From the NCBI GenBank assembly GCA_034620365.1, contig JAQGEQ010000071.1, positions 248,001 through 312,000 of the forward strand: a stretch of DNA of 64,000 nucleotides. Reading direction: 5' to 3'. Each line of letters opens with the position of its first letter. Within the stretch, counting starts at the first letter, position 1. Below are positions 23,285-38,200 of this stretch, piece after piece. A model generated the notes under the pieces. It was not told where the DNA came from. It did not search any database and saw only the letters and a list, made by a program, of their open reading frames with translations. The DNA comes from Pegea sp. RAD2-039. Its lineage: Eukaryota; Chordata; Thaliacea; Salpida; Salpidae. The position numbers and the translations under genes were made by a program.

Positions 23285-26200
23285 GTGAGAAAACTTTATT
23301 TCACTTTCTAATCTTTTAATTAAATTATATACTGTTTATTGTATAAGTTAATGCTTTGTCAATTTTGTTAGTATTTTTCATTTTTGTTGATTAAATTAAA
23401 AAGTACTTTATATTTATTGCTATTCAATCTTATAGTGTATAAGCACGTTTAATAAAAATGTCTAAGCCTTTGAAAGAAAAGTTGAGAACTTGACAAGCAT
23501 TGTATGAGACGCCAAAGTAACTTTTACTTAACTACGGATTAGAGGCAGAAAATTTGAAAATGAGAATGCTGTAACTTGTATAGAAGTTACTGAGTTAGTG
23601 CACACTGGTAGTGAATTATTCATTATTATTCTATCTTTTAATTTTTTTGCAGTAAAACACGTAAGTTTCAAGAAAAATTGTCTGTTTTTTGAAATCGATT
23701 TGTGTTACATAAACATCAGAGATAACTCAACAAGTAACAGTAAAATGTTGTAATATCCTTTTTGTTAGTCTATATCATGTAAACACTTCAAGGTAATTAG
23801 GGAAAAATATAACAGGATAAGAAAACAAATACAGCCTTGGAAGCTTTGTCTGAAAACAGCTGTACTATTTAGCATCAAATTAATTCAATAATATCATTTA
23901 ATTCAATCAATTGAAATTTAAAACTGCACATCTACCAAATATTCCAAGGTGTAACATCATTATATACAATCTGCATTCTAATCTAGAATGGACCGTAGTA
24001 GATATATTTCTCGATGGAGAGTTTTACACATGGGACTACCCTTAGATAGGATCTGTTTTCATTGTCTTACTTTGTTCTTTGTCTTCTTTTGACGTAATAT
24101 CCAATACAGATTGCATTATAAGTTTTAGGCTGCTATAGGCTTAGTTCTTTAAAATATTATAGTAAAGGAGAAGAAAAGGAATAAAGGTGGTCTTCATTTA
24201 AAATACTTGAAATGATCACAATGACACAGCTGTAGATTTAGTGTCTGTAATCTGAGAATTGAATTCGTTCGGAAACATATTCTTCCAAAAGATTTATTTT
24301 GAACTTTATTATTGATGAAACGCACGTTTTCATTCCTCTTAATTTGAATCTAAAGCAAACAAACTCGCTTTGAATAATACGATGCGAAAGAAACAGAAAA
24401 TCTTGCAGTAACTTATTATAAAATGAAATTACAAGTTATTTTCATCAGTACTAAAATAAAAAGTTAATTGAATATTAAAAGTTAAACCTTTATTTACAGT
24501 AATAGCATAATTTTTTATAATTATTTGACTAGTGATTGATTAATACTTGAGTATTAGAAGTAATTATAAAAGCTTTAATAACGCTTTACTCTAAGCAACT
24601 TTCTTATTTTCATTATTTAAAATACCAAGTACTATGATTACTTATAAAATAACTATTTGGTTTTTGATTTATACCTTTTTCTTAATCAACAATAGTGTTG
24701 ATAGCTAGCAAAGATCTGTTGTGAATAAAGAAATCCTTTAATTAACTTGTATAATTACAATTAAGCTTTGGTTATAATGTTTTATTATATTTAAAAGTAT
24801 CTACAACCACATTTTAAAAGCATTTCTAATTCTTTTATAAATTTTAATTCACCATGAGAGAGTGTGTATACTACAGAAGCTCTGCAAACAAACTCAAAGT
24901 AATTTTATTAATTGAACTGACAAAACAGAGGGTGGTAACATCTCAGCAGGTTTCTTCTTTCTTTTGTCAGAGATTGTTCACATATTTTCATTGCGTGCAA
25001 ATTCTGTATGAAGCGAAAAATTTAATTTTCTGGCTGATCAATTCAAGTTTAAGGGTTGGCACGTACCAATGTGCTATATCAGTATAAGTGACATTTGAAT
25101 ATAAGCGAGTAGCATATAAGTTTAAAATAAATTTGATTATTCTAGGTTAGCTTGTTTAGTCATTAATGTAGTCATCTATAAATTAAACGCAATATAACAA
25201 CTTAAATCCTTTTGCAACTAGTTTCAGTAATTGACAGACTGTCATATCAGATAAGTAAGATAACTGTGGTATAGCACCTAGTTTACTTCAGTCTTTAAAC
25301 AAAGTTGCAACATAAATAGTTTATGAATGACTGGTCAGGTAGTAATGGCAGTCCGTAAAGTTAAGTCAATTCGACCACCCACACTTCAACTGCTTCCCGG
25401 AACAAGTATTCAAATTAGTTTATACTACACTTAGCATAATTAAAAACGACTTTTTTAGAAGCTTTTTGAAAATTGCGAGAGTAAAATATTTCTAATTTAA
25501 AACTCATCTTAAAACTGTTTTAGGGTCCAAGGTATCACTTTTCAGATCTTCCAAATGTTTTTATCTGTTTAAATCGAATAGTACATTGGGTGTTAATACA
25601 TCACCTGTAAAATGAATGAGTCAAACTCGAGGACCATTGATCAAAACCTGTTGAATCTATCTCTATCCGTTTTGTAAATCAATGCAGCAAAAACTGAAAA
25701 GAAAAACTATAAATTACAGTTTTCTCCTAAAAACAAATATATTTGTTTAAAGCTAGAACGCACAAAACCAATTTCAACTACTCGGTGATAATCTTAAAAA
25801 TACTCTTAACTTTTGCAATATAACAATTTTGGTTTTCTTATAAAAGACGAAGTGAAAAATGTTTTATTAATCCACATTAAACATTTACTTTCCAAATTCA
25901 AGTTTTGGCATTCGTTATGCTAAGCCATTTATATAAGTCTTCATCAAATTGTTTTATTTAAAAGCCTATGTTAAATAATTCATTCAGCTTTTCTCTAATC
26001 AGTAGATTGAAAGACTGTGCTTAAGTGAGTACATGAAAAAAATCTTTCTATAAGATATTTGTTCATTTGATCTTGTTTTGTTTTATCTAGAAACATTATG
26101 AACTCAATGTGATTACATTAATAAACAACATTTAAGATTTATTCTTTCACCACAGTATATAATGTAAGGCTTGAGAGTAGCAAGAAAAACCAATGTTTTC

Positions 26201-29200
26201 TTTTGATAAAAATAGTAAACAATTTTTCTTTTCTAATAGATTATCCGACGTGATATATACGGCTAAGTAGAGTTCCAAATCATGACTTGACATTAAGCTC
26301 GACAGTTTAGAATGTTTGTGATATTGAAAGTGTTCAATTAATATAAAATTGTTACTTTTTAACAACTCAAGTTTAAAAACTTGAACATTTCTTAGTATGA
26401 TTATTCAATTTTTGTTACTTTTGCTTTTACATAAACTAGTAAATTTACAATGCTGAAAGGTCATAAATTATTTACTATTTGTCACATTTTGTGCGTGAGG
26501 TTATTTGATAAATCCCTTGGTTTTATCGAGACACATAAGATACAAGACCTAAGACTCTTCCATCGTTAACTCCCACAACATATCTCCAGGGCTTGCTTAT
26601 TTTTACTTATGTTTCCATAGTGAAGTTATTTTTTTCAGATAACAAGCCTGTTAGCCTTTTAACAAATTTTCTGTTGTTGCTAAATACATATTTACAAACA
26701 TCTTAACACTGATTCTTAAGAAGTTCTTTTCATTTTAATTTTATTGCTAGCTGTAGAATACAATTTAAAAAAAAGAGTAAATGTGCGCAAGACGAAGAGA
26801 GTTAGTAGGAAAAGAGCATCGCTATCATTATAAATTATTTATTTCTCACTCAAAATAAAACAGTGCGCATTGTAAATTTTTAACCAACTGGAAATTTTCT
26901 TCTTTCCATTTCTTCTGCAGGCGTCAACTGCTTTACCAAACGTTAATTTATCGTTATCTCCACCACCAACCTTCCATCATTCGACTTTGTTTTATGCATT
27001 ATTGAATTTTTGTGACTTCATATATTTTTGTGACTGAAACCAAGTTAGTGACCTCATATTTTACTATATCGCTCACAAAAACCTTGACCAGTACAGATAA
27101 AAGTAGAAAAATTCTCGTCAAAAATTCCTTTTTTGGTCAACCCTAACATAATTTATATACGATTAGTTTGTTTGAAGGAAAATTGCTTAATATATTATAA
27201 AAAAAGAAGACTTTATAAAGTATTTATTCAAATTAACAATCAATTTGAATGTCGTGAAGATTATCATCGGTAATAGAGCGTAAGAACTATTCTCATTAGT
27301 TATTTCCTATTTAGATAAATTGACAAGCAGAAAAATAACACAGGCTCTAAATAGATTACAAAGTGTAACTGTGAAACTTCATAGTATCCGCTTGAAAAAG
27401 TTGAATGAAATCTATATGACGGATGTCTACAACTGTCTAGATAGTAGCAAAATAAAAGTAGATTACTAGTCAGTAATGTACTTTATCTTACCACGACCTA
27501 CATTTGTTTTGATTAAGAGCTGGAAAAAGATGGTAGACTAAATACATGTGCTGGCATGTAGTCAAAGGGAGGCGGGAAACTTAAGATATTCAGTAACCAT
27601 AAAAGCATCTGATAGATTTCTTTACGGTTGATTAACTCCTAATATTGTTTATTAAAAGTTATAGTAAACTTGTATTTAGCATGTAAGATAAGCTTCAACT
27701 GATACAAGTCTAAAAAAAGTAGCTTATTTATTTTTAGAATTTGTAATAAGCTTAAAAAGAAAAAGCTTGAGTAATTACATATATGACAAATCAAATATCT
27801 TTTCTCAACTCTTTGTGCAATCATTTATTTTTGAATGAATAAACATCAAGCAAAAACGAATCAGAAGCATGGTTTTACATCAGTGCTTTTATTTCAACGT
27901 TTATCATCAAAACTCTTTTGTCTAAGAGTAAATGTCAACACTTTGTGCAGCAATGGATTTAATGTCTTCTTGGTAGAAACAAACATTTAAGAGCTTGACT
28001 GATAACCTTAAGTACTAACATAAGTGGTTACATAACGTCAGTATTCACACAGTTTCATTTTGTTTTATAATAGTTTGGCCTGGCTAATATCAACCTGTGT
28101 ATGAACTACAAGATGAGTTTACCATAGTTTACTAACTTTGTACATCACCATGTTTGTTGCTAGCTGTAGAGCTGATCACTTAAAAAACTTTAGTTCAATT
28201 TTTCCTTCTTACTAGAAATGAAGAGGCCTTTCATCTTATCAACATCAAAACATTTAAGCTCAATTGCGTTGACCCCATAGGAAACAAGTTAAGCTGATAA
28301 ACATAATAAAGATTATAGTTTTAACGGTCTTGATATGGGCAATGAAACAATTTTAGAGTTTTGAAATAATGTAAAATATCGAAAATCAATATCAAAGTAA
28401 ACAAAACTATATGAACACGCTAAGCGAGATCAGTTTTGTTTGTAATCTATCTTGCACTACAACTTCTTTCTAAAGTCTGATATGTGTTACTTTCAATTAG
28501 TAAAACAAATCAATCACTTTGTTTAACTATACCACATTAATTATAAGCAACCTCAAACTGATTGTGATGATCTATTGATTAATGTTTGTTCACTACTGAA
28601 GATTCTATTAAAATGTCAAGAGACAACTTATTTATCTAAATAACTTGTTGATGAATAGCTGTTCACGTTTTAATTGTACGTCACGAAAACTAACCATAAA
28701 ATACAACTAACACTGAGATGGAAAATGTGAGCTACTGACATAACCACAGATTTTAATTGAAACATCAAAATTGTTTGATGATTGTAGACTATATACACTT
28801 GCAAACAATTGGTAGGAGATCAAAACAAATAAGTAGAAGTTATTTCTATAAAGAAATTTTGCTTCAAATGATCCGAAAAGACATCACTAATTCAAAAAAC
28901 GTGTCTCTACTCAGCTACAAACATCTCAGTAAAACAACTGTTTGTCTTTACAATCGGTCCTCATTTCTTCACAGTTTTTTCCTTTAATTTACGTCACTCA
29001 CACACAAGCCTGAAACGAAACATTGCATTGATTCCTTTTTGCGACGGTTTCCGTATTGAGGATTTTATCCGAAGGACACAGAAGATGTTCAGATTCAATG
29101 TGTAGCGCAAGCAATAAGTCATACGTTAGTCGGAAAGCTGTACGATAGCTTGGATACGATTGAGAACAATTATTTGAAATATATTGACGTCAACGTTAAA

Positions 29201-32200
29201 CTCTTCTGGATTTTAAGATCACCGTACAATAAGAGTTGTTACCTCGTTAAGAGAGTTGTATAGATTTGAGTCATTTCTAAGATAAGGAATTTGCTTCACT
29301 GTAGAGATTTATTCTGGCAATCCCATCTTGAAAAATTCTACCAAAGTTACAAATATTAAAAAATCATTATAAAATACTCATAGTATATAGAGGTTTTTTG
29401 AAAAATCTTGAGAACAATTTTACGAGATACCGTTAATTATTTTATTTTCTTAAATGTTTAATCTACTTATGATTAAATTTTGTTTTTTTTTTACATTATT
29501 GAACTAAATTTTCCCGAACTAACTAGATTAGGGATTAAATACAAATTCAACTGCAAAAAAAAACTTTGACAATTTAATTTCTTGCCATTTGTCTCAATAT
29601 TTATTAAAACCTATTATGTAGAAAACTTGTCAACTATGCCAACTTGTAGAAAAAGCTTAAGTTATTTCAAGTTTGTTTCCAAAAAGCAGAGAATCTTTAA
29701 GCCGAAAAAATGAATATAGTTATCACTGATTGAAAAATACTTTTAGGAGCAAACTTTTTCGCTAAAAACTTGTTCTTATTGATATGATCAATAAATATTT
29801 GTTTGTAAAGATACTGATGGTCGAAATGCCTAAAAGAGTTATAAATTATGCAAGAAAGTTCTTCGAAAATAAAGTTAAATTTTGTATCATTACCATTAAC
29901 AAAATGATAAAACTTAAGATTGTTAGTTTATGCTTATAAAGTAAACAACTAATGAAGTAGCATCGTAAGTTATTCAAGATTTGATTTACATTTTATTATA
30001 TCAAGAAGTTTAAGGTTATAGCAAGAAAAACACTAATAGGGTTTCTATTTTAATCATAGCAAATAGGTTCAGAATAAGTAACCAAATGGATATTAACACT
30101 AACCATATTACAACAACAACTAATATGTAACAATTTGTATATTACGTATTAAACTCTTGAAGTCGGTTAATTGGACTTTGAAATTAAATCATATTCAAAT
30201 ACCAACTTCAATCAAAGGCCTCAGGTGTAATTATAAAAGAATGTTGAGCTTTTCTTAGAACTTTTGTATTGAAATATCAGCATTGTATTACTCTTCGAGG
30301 ATGAGAATCAAAAATTATTTTTGCTCACAATTAGTTCTTCATTTATCTTTTATTAAAACTGAAAAGTTATGTAGACTTATATAATTAATGTGACCTTTCA
30401 GGGCTACATTATAAAAACGAATTTCCCTAGCGGTATAATGCAAGAGGGGTAGGGAACTTAAGAATTCAATGCACTTTCCCGCCACTTTATCAATTAATAA
30501 CATTTTAATAAAAGTTTAAAACAGTTTCTACTGTAATTGTTTAAAGTTTTAATCAAATGATTTTCATTTGAAATCGATATTTAAATGAATTGAATGAAAT
30601 TTTGTTTTAATTAACTTAATTCTAAGCTTTACTAGAACATTTTAGTGAAGAAATCTATCTAATCTTAGAATTAAATAAAAGATAACAAGTAATTAAATTT
30701 TCAATTGAAAGTAGAAGAATTAGTAATGCTGTTTTGAAACTTGTATTTGGGATAAATAAACTTAACATATACAAGAGATAAGATTATTTAAAACCAGAAC
30801 ATGATAATTCTACAAAGAAATAAATTTCAGATAAAACGATAAATATTGTAATTAATGTATGTACTTGTTTAAATAACAATCTAAAGTAAAAAAAGTAAAT
30901 CAAGTGAATAAATTTCCTGTAGTGATTTCAAAACGTTAATTGATTTTTTGACAGAAATCAGCTGTATCAACACCCGGAACGGAAATTCAGATGATATTTT
31001 GAAAACAGCGCACTATAGTACCGCCTTATCAGCACCGGTGATTCTTCATGAACCCAAAAGTCATTACACAAGTTTCGATGATCCTAATGTACGCATAAAG
31101 TGTATTGCAACTGGAAACCCACTTCCAAAAATATTTTGGATCAAAAATGGCAAAAATATCACTAACTGTAAGATGCTGTTTACTAACTGATTAAAAAAAA
31201 ACCAAAGAAAGTTAAAATAAGTTTTTAAAAATCAATTTTCAATACATTGATAGAATAAAGTTTTTATAAGTTGCTAAAAGGTTTTGTTTTAGTCTATGTA
31301 AACTTTGTGAACAAAAATGTTTGATAAAAGCTTAAGCTGATTAAATGTGTAGATAAAATGTTCTTATGTGTAGTATCAATTCTGACTTGACTAGTTAGTT
31401 TTAACAATACGTAAGCCTTTTGGAAGCGATTGATAAACTGACCTGAAACATTCTATTTTAATTTACTTGTGATACCATTAAATAGTAAAATTCACCAATC
31501 TATTTTCTAAAACCTTAGCAAAAAGTTAAATAACTTAATTCTATTGTATCCAAACAAACAAAGGTTGATGGTAACATACACTGTCTTTATTTTTTTTTAA
31601 CTTTTCTTGCTTCACAAAATTAATTTAATTAATAATTTTCAGTCATAAAAATGTTGGCTAATTAAAGTTTTAATTAAAATCACCTTTAAACAAATTTAAT
31701 ATTTTGGCTTCTTATCTCACGTCTGTAAACTACAAAAAGAAATTTTTCTTTATTTTTTTATAAGTTAGCTTAAATATTCCACGATTTTTTTTTCACATGA
31801 GTTAAATTTATTTTTGAAAATCAAAGTAGTTTTTTAAATTATTAGCCAAACAACTAAGACTTCTTCATCTAATTAAATTAACAATTTGCAAATTTTACTT
31901 TAAATAGATCGAAGTATTGCCGAATTTTCTGACCCAAATTCAAAGAAAAAAAACAAAGTAAGTTGAATAAAGTTTAATTTGAATTTGATAATGGTGAACT
32001 CACGTACACAAAAGGTCAATTTTGTTTTGTCTATTTAAACCCTGTGATGTATCTTCCAGACTGAAAGTGACCTTGCGTTCTTATATGTGTGGGCAAAGGA
32101 CAAAAATAGTGAAGGAAACGAAGGTGACTACCAGTGCGTAGCAAAGAACATATATGGTTCCGTCATAAGCAATGTAGCGAAAATTTACATCAAATGTAAG

Positions 32201-35200
32201 TACCTAGATATAAATTGTTTCAAAGAATTGTTGTTTAGTAACTACTTAGTATTTTTAGGAAAGTTTATTTTATATCATATCTTGGTTATCATTTTGATAG
32301 ACTTGGGAGTAGCTTTTGTATTAAACTATTTAATTGTCATTATAGTGAAATTCGTTTGATAATATTTTTTAAATTTATTATTTTTAAAAACGTTTTTTCT
32401 GAATTGAAGCCACGAAAGATTTTAAAGATTTATAAAAAGTTTCATCTTAGACGAAATATTTTGAAATAAAAATTAATAAGAAAAATTAACAAAAAAACTT
32501 CAGTTTATAGTCAAAAATGTTTCTGTAGTTTTATCAGTGATTAAAAAGCGACTATTCATTTTGATATCTAATTTTAAAACAGTGTAGCTTCATTGTTTTG
32601 CATATAAAATTTCTAACTAATTCTCCAAATGGCTATATAGTAATTTCTTATAAATAATATTAAATTTATATTTTTATTTCAAATCGTTTTTTTAAGATAT
32701 TCTTCTTATCTATTTTATGGCACTAAGCCTTTTTCTATAACGGTGTCACTTTAATTTGGGGAAGATACGTTTTTCATTTTACCAAAAAGATAAAATCTGA
32801 TTTTAGTTAAAATTGTTTGCTTGTAAATGATAAATATCCGTTTTAAACCGCTCACGTATACCACTATCATTAGCAGCAAATGGTTTTTATTTATTTAAAA
32901 AATCAACAGAAGTCAGTTCTTTACTTTTTTATTCACGCCAAATAGGCATCACGACGCATTCTAGGGTATACCTAAATGCAGTTTTCGAGAAGCGACAAAG
33001 CTCGATAATAATCCAAGTAAATATTAGTAATACTTATAGTGTTCCTCCCCTGTTAGCGGTGTTTGAAGAAATAAAAAAAGTTATGTCATAATTTAGTTCG
33101 TAATTTCCGTTTGGTTTGATCTTATTTTTTATCTCAGTTTTGTGTATCTTTCCATTAGCTAGAAATACCATTTACTCATCCTTAATTTGTACTTTATTTT
33201 ATTGGTGGGGCTCCGTTGCTTTTCACTATTATTTAGTTTGATATAGGATTTACAGAGTTGACATGATTGTGGGCTTTTGGCTTAATATTTTAGGCTTATA
33301 AAAAGAACATATTTAGTGGAACATAAGCAATCTTTCTAGCAAAATATAAATGATAAAATTCTCTGTATCTATTAATTTATATACAAAATAATTATTACTT
33401 CAAATGAAGTCTCGATAGCTTAACATTTATTTAATATCTCGGATTAAATTTAATTATACAATTAAACTCGACCGAGACCTAGCTTTGTTGTTTAAAAAGC
33501 AAATAATCTAAAAATTGAACAAATTTTACAGAATTGGTTACAAATTTTATTCTAGGAAGGTTTTCTATTTTAGAACCAATATTTTTAGCGTTGACATTAA
33601 AGGCAAACCAGGCAGTAGATTTGTCAAAAATTTTAGGGTATCTTGCAAGCTTCCAGTTGACATGACATTAAGTTGAAATCATTGATCAATAAGACTTTTT
33701 TTTCAAATCAGTTGACAGCAGGAAATTATACGAAAGTGGAAAGTAATTCTGATAATTACTTTGAAGTAAATTCCAAATGTGATAAGCACTACTGCGAAAA
33801 CTAATTTCTGGTTCAGTTTAAAATGACTTAATATAAGCTTCCATCAAAGTATTTTTAATAAGAATTTAATTTCAGTTTGCTGCATTTGCCATTGCTTTTG
33901 ATAAAATTTTCATTTATTTTAGATAACTTTTTAACCTAGTATTAATTGAATTGCTAAATGCTGTTATTAAAACAAATTAGCCATCAAGACAATGACAGCC
34001 TCAAATTTCAACATTTTCATTAACTTTAGAGCTTTGTTTAGACGTTTAAACAGATTTTTGTAGAAAATAATTTATTTCATAAGTTATAAATATTGTTCTT
34101 GAAAAGTAAGGTAAATCATGTGCAGGTGTTTGTGTGATATGTCTGGTAGTGCATCAAAATCCATGTTTAAAGCACTACAATAAAAAGTAATTTAAGCACA
34201 AGAACCTTATATTACCCGCCCTTGTGCGCATTTATTAGCTTGTCATAACGTTGGCTGGTCAATCCATAGCCTTACTTATCTTCATTGTGATTCAAGCATG
34301 ACGAGTTCCTCAAAATTTGTCGCAAATACATCAAGTATGCTTTTGCGTTTATAGCAACGCACGTAAAATAATTGTGATGCTGCACAAATAGCTCCAATTT
34401 TGTCTGATTTTGGTGTAGAAGTCATCTGAAGAAGTCAAAGTCTACTAAGTAACCAGCTACAATTTGAAAAATTGCAAAAGGGAACAAAATTACAAATAAT
34501 TGTTGACAATTTACTTTCCCTATTTTCTAGCTTTCTTGGCTTTGATCTATTTAATCTTGACATTTTTGAAAAATGAGCAGGAAAGAGTTTTCGCCTCTTG
34601 TTAGACTTACTTTTTTTAATTAGTGAATAAGTTGTTGCTAGCATTAAATCCACTGTCAAAAGAAATTAGAATTTCTATAAATTTGCAAGCTTCTTAAATT
34701 AAGATTAGAGTTGAATTTAAAAAAAGCTAAATTCTGGATGTTAAATAAACTATAAATAAAAATCGTTTTCTAATTCTAACCACAAGTTGTAAACATCTTT
34801 TTAGTTTTGCTTCTAAAACTGTTTTAAAGTTAAAGCTTGCATTTTTAAATAAACTTTTTCAAATATATTTCTAAGACACTTTAAGATTAAAAGGATTTTT
34901 TCATAGAAGCTCAATTGCTTCCATTATTTTGACAGTTATAATTTTTATGTAAATGTAATTTTTATCAACTTAGGAAGCTGATAAAATCCTATTTGTTATG
35001 TACGATATGAGATTAGATTTTTGATTATTTCTATTAGTAATGACTTTTTTGTTGTAGTGATGAAGATAACTATTAATTGAAAGATAGTTTATCAGCAGCA
35101 TTAAGGCAATGATAAATCTTTTTTAGAAATGAGTTCCATCCATCGTAACAGATCGTTTTGTAAGAGTAATTAAATGCTTCTCTTCCTGGTTAGTAACAAT

Positions 35201-38200
35201 ATTTAGTTTTTTTACGTAAATCACTTTTAGAATAAGATAGTTCATAGTTAATAAGAAAAAATAAACAGAAAGTGAAAACATAATTTACTCAAAATAAAGT
35301 ATAATAGTCATTTTGAAAGAATATTTTATAAATAAATTCTGTATGATAGTATGAGGAAACGAGTAATGGCCAGTTTTAAATTTCATGTTAAACATTTTGT
35401 TCTGAGAGCTTTCATTAACACAATTTATATTATTTTACGTTTCTATTACACACTACAAGCATAATAACCACATATTCATCTCATTTTCAACACTCAATGT
35501 TTTCTTAGAAACTATTTGGCTGAATAAAAAGTTTCTTCTGCATTATTCAGGAACAAACAGTTTGCAATGATCAAGTTAAAATAGCTTACAATTCAGTATG
35601 ATTAATTGAATTGCTTTTTCGTATGTCGTTTCTACAGAAAGTAGCATGTTGTCGTGCAGATGTCAAATAAATTAATGAGTGCTTTAAATGAAGTTATAAT
35701 GACACCAACAAGACTTAGTGAAGCTGTTAAAAGTCAAATGCGTATCAATTAAAATTGTTTTTTTCTGGGACGAAATCAGACTTAGAAAGTTAGTTTAAAC
35801 TGAAATATTCTTTGAAAATAACAGTAATAGTTTAGTTTGCAAAGTTAATTAATTTACATTTTCAACATCTTTTATGATAATTTGATAGAATAAAATTGAG
35901 TTTTTTACTAAAATAATTACAGTTGTTATAACTGTTAATACTTTCTTAGTTTGTAAAAATATTATACTATTTTTTCTGAAAATTTTTGTAAGAATGATTA
36001 GAAAATATATTTATGAAAAAATGTATCCTTGAGTTTTAACTTTTAAAACCAACTTGGTAATTAATTTTTCAAATAAACTATTCCTGATCAACTTGCAAAC
36101 TTCAAATAGAAATAAGCTTGTACGAGTTACTTAAAGTTTTTACATTGACTGTTTCAAACAAAAAGTTAAAAGATAAACTTATACAATTTAGGCGTACATT
36201 AAAGTATTTGTAAAAACTTGTGATTAGTATATTGATAAAAATATCAACTTAAATTCATTTTATAAAAGCATATGCAAATCTAATAGCATTTTTTAATAAT
36301 ATAGAAACTTTTTTAGTTAAAAACATTTTTTTATCACAGTTAGTAACTGGCTGTATAGAAATTCATTTCCTTTGATAAAGTTGAAAAAAATATTATATTT
36401 ATTTCGTTTATTGTACAAAGTTTTTACAACAACGAAGATAGGCTTTTGTTCTTTTATTGCTTCGTAATGAAAATTAAAAGTCTTATAAATACATGTTCTT
36501 ATCAATAAATCTTAACAGCGTTACAAAAATAAAATAAAATTGAAATTCAATAAGTTTTTACTTTCTAAATTGCTATCTTTTAATTTCCGTTGTATCTAAA
36601 TTGCTAAGAACAAGAGAATTTCAGACAAAGATAGCAAGATAGGGAAACTAAAATGACAAAGACCAATTTGTTGGTTAGAGAACCTCAAGATATTTTCAAA
36701 AAATATTTTCTTTTCAATTGATACAATGACATCTCACTCTATACAAAAATATTCTATGTCATCTTTGGCTTTATTGTATATCAACAATATAACTTTCACC
36801 ACATTTTAAAAATTGACTGAAAAGCCTTATGAAGCTTTTGATACTACTCACAAAGACTTGATTCTACAGATAGTTTGATTATTTAAAACCTATAATACCT
36901 AATCTCCTGTTCAAGATAATTCGTTAAGTAAAATTGAAAATACGCAAGATCAAGTCGTCTCTAAAAGTAACGAAAACTCATAAAATTTTTCTCACAAAAA
37001 AATAATAAAGAGTAGCTAAAATCGGTAAATTATGGATGAATCGGCAAACGAATATCGAAAAAAAAGTTTTGTAAGAGTTTGCATATACTATTTGCTTCAA
37101 AGACAATTAAAAATCAATGAAAGTGTTAAAGGTGATTATTAGTTCTTCAACTTTAAGCTGAAAGTGTATGTATCAAAGAAATTACTTTATGTTAATTTTA
37201 TGTAGATTAAACTTTTAGTTTATGCTTAAAATACAATTTGGTTGAAAATAAAACGTCAAAGTTAATTAGTTAATTAAGTAATATATATTGATCAAAAATA
37301 ATAATGTAGTATTTTACAATTTAAAGCTAATGCATATTCAACTATTTCTAATTTATAAATTTGGAGCGTTAAAGAAAAAATATTCCATCAAACAGATTTT
37401 CCTCAAAATTTTTTTTAATATTTTGGACTTAGAATTATTTGGCTTGACCAAAAGAGAACTAGTTTTTACTTCCCTCTAGAACGTTTGAATGGCCCATTAT
37501 ATAAAAACTGAACTTTCAAAATTAAAATTGATTAAAAAGCTTTGTGACTACCTCTATCAATCTTATGTAGTAAAAAATTTCTTCCAAAGTCCTAATTGAA
37601 ACATTAAATCAACATACGAAATTTTGAGATTTATTATTTACAATAAAAAAATTTGTCACAAGTAGATAAACATCGCTGTGTGACCAGCTCTTATGTTAAA
37701 TGACTATTTTTAGTTTAGTTACATTCAACGTCAGAGTAACTAAAATACGTTAAATTTTATTTTTGTATATCGATCTATAAACAGCAAAAAAGAGCAAGGA
37801 CTTGTAATATCTGACTTTGTAGAAGGCATCTGTTAGAAGATGAAAATTTTTTTGGAAGTAGTAAAAGGATTTTAAGTAGCGTTCTACTTACTCTATATCC
37901 ATATTTCCATTCCACTATCTTCAATTTAATACACCCTAACCTGATTTTTTAAAGCATATTTAGTCGAAAAAATAGTTTTTCAACAGCAACTCATTATTTA
38001 GAAGCATATGTTATTCTCAAACCTTATGGCTAATTTTATCGTACTTTCCTTGACAAATGAAAATTACGATTACGATAATTATGCTTGTTAATTTTGTTTT
38101 GTAGCAGATTTTGAACCGATACAGGCTTCATAATATTTTTTGTTAGTCTTGAAAACTTGTTGTGATATAAACCTTCTTTTGAAAGTATTTGTCTTTCCCT

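Noticed and set aside
24002..24106. Short ATG frame (34 codons) in robo intron 1
   Set aside because: Begins MDRSRYISRWRV but is short, without splice sites or recognisable motif; chance is sufficient.
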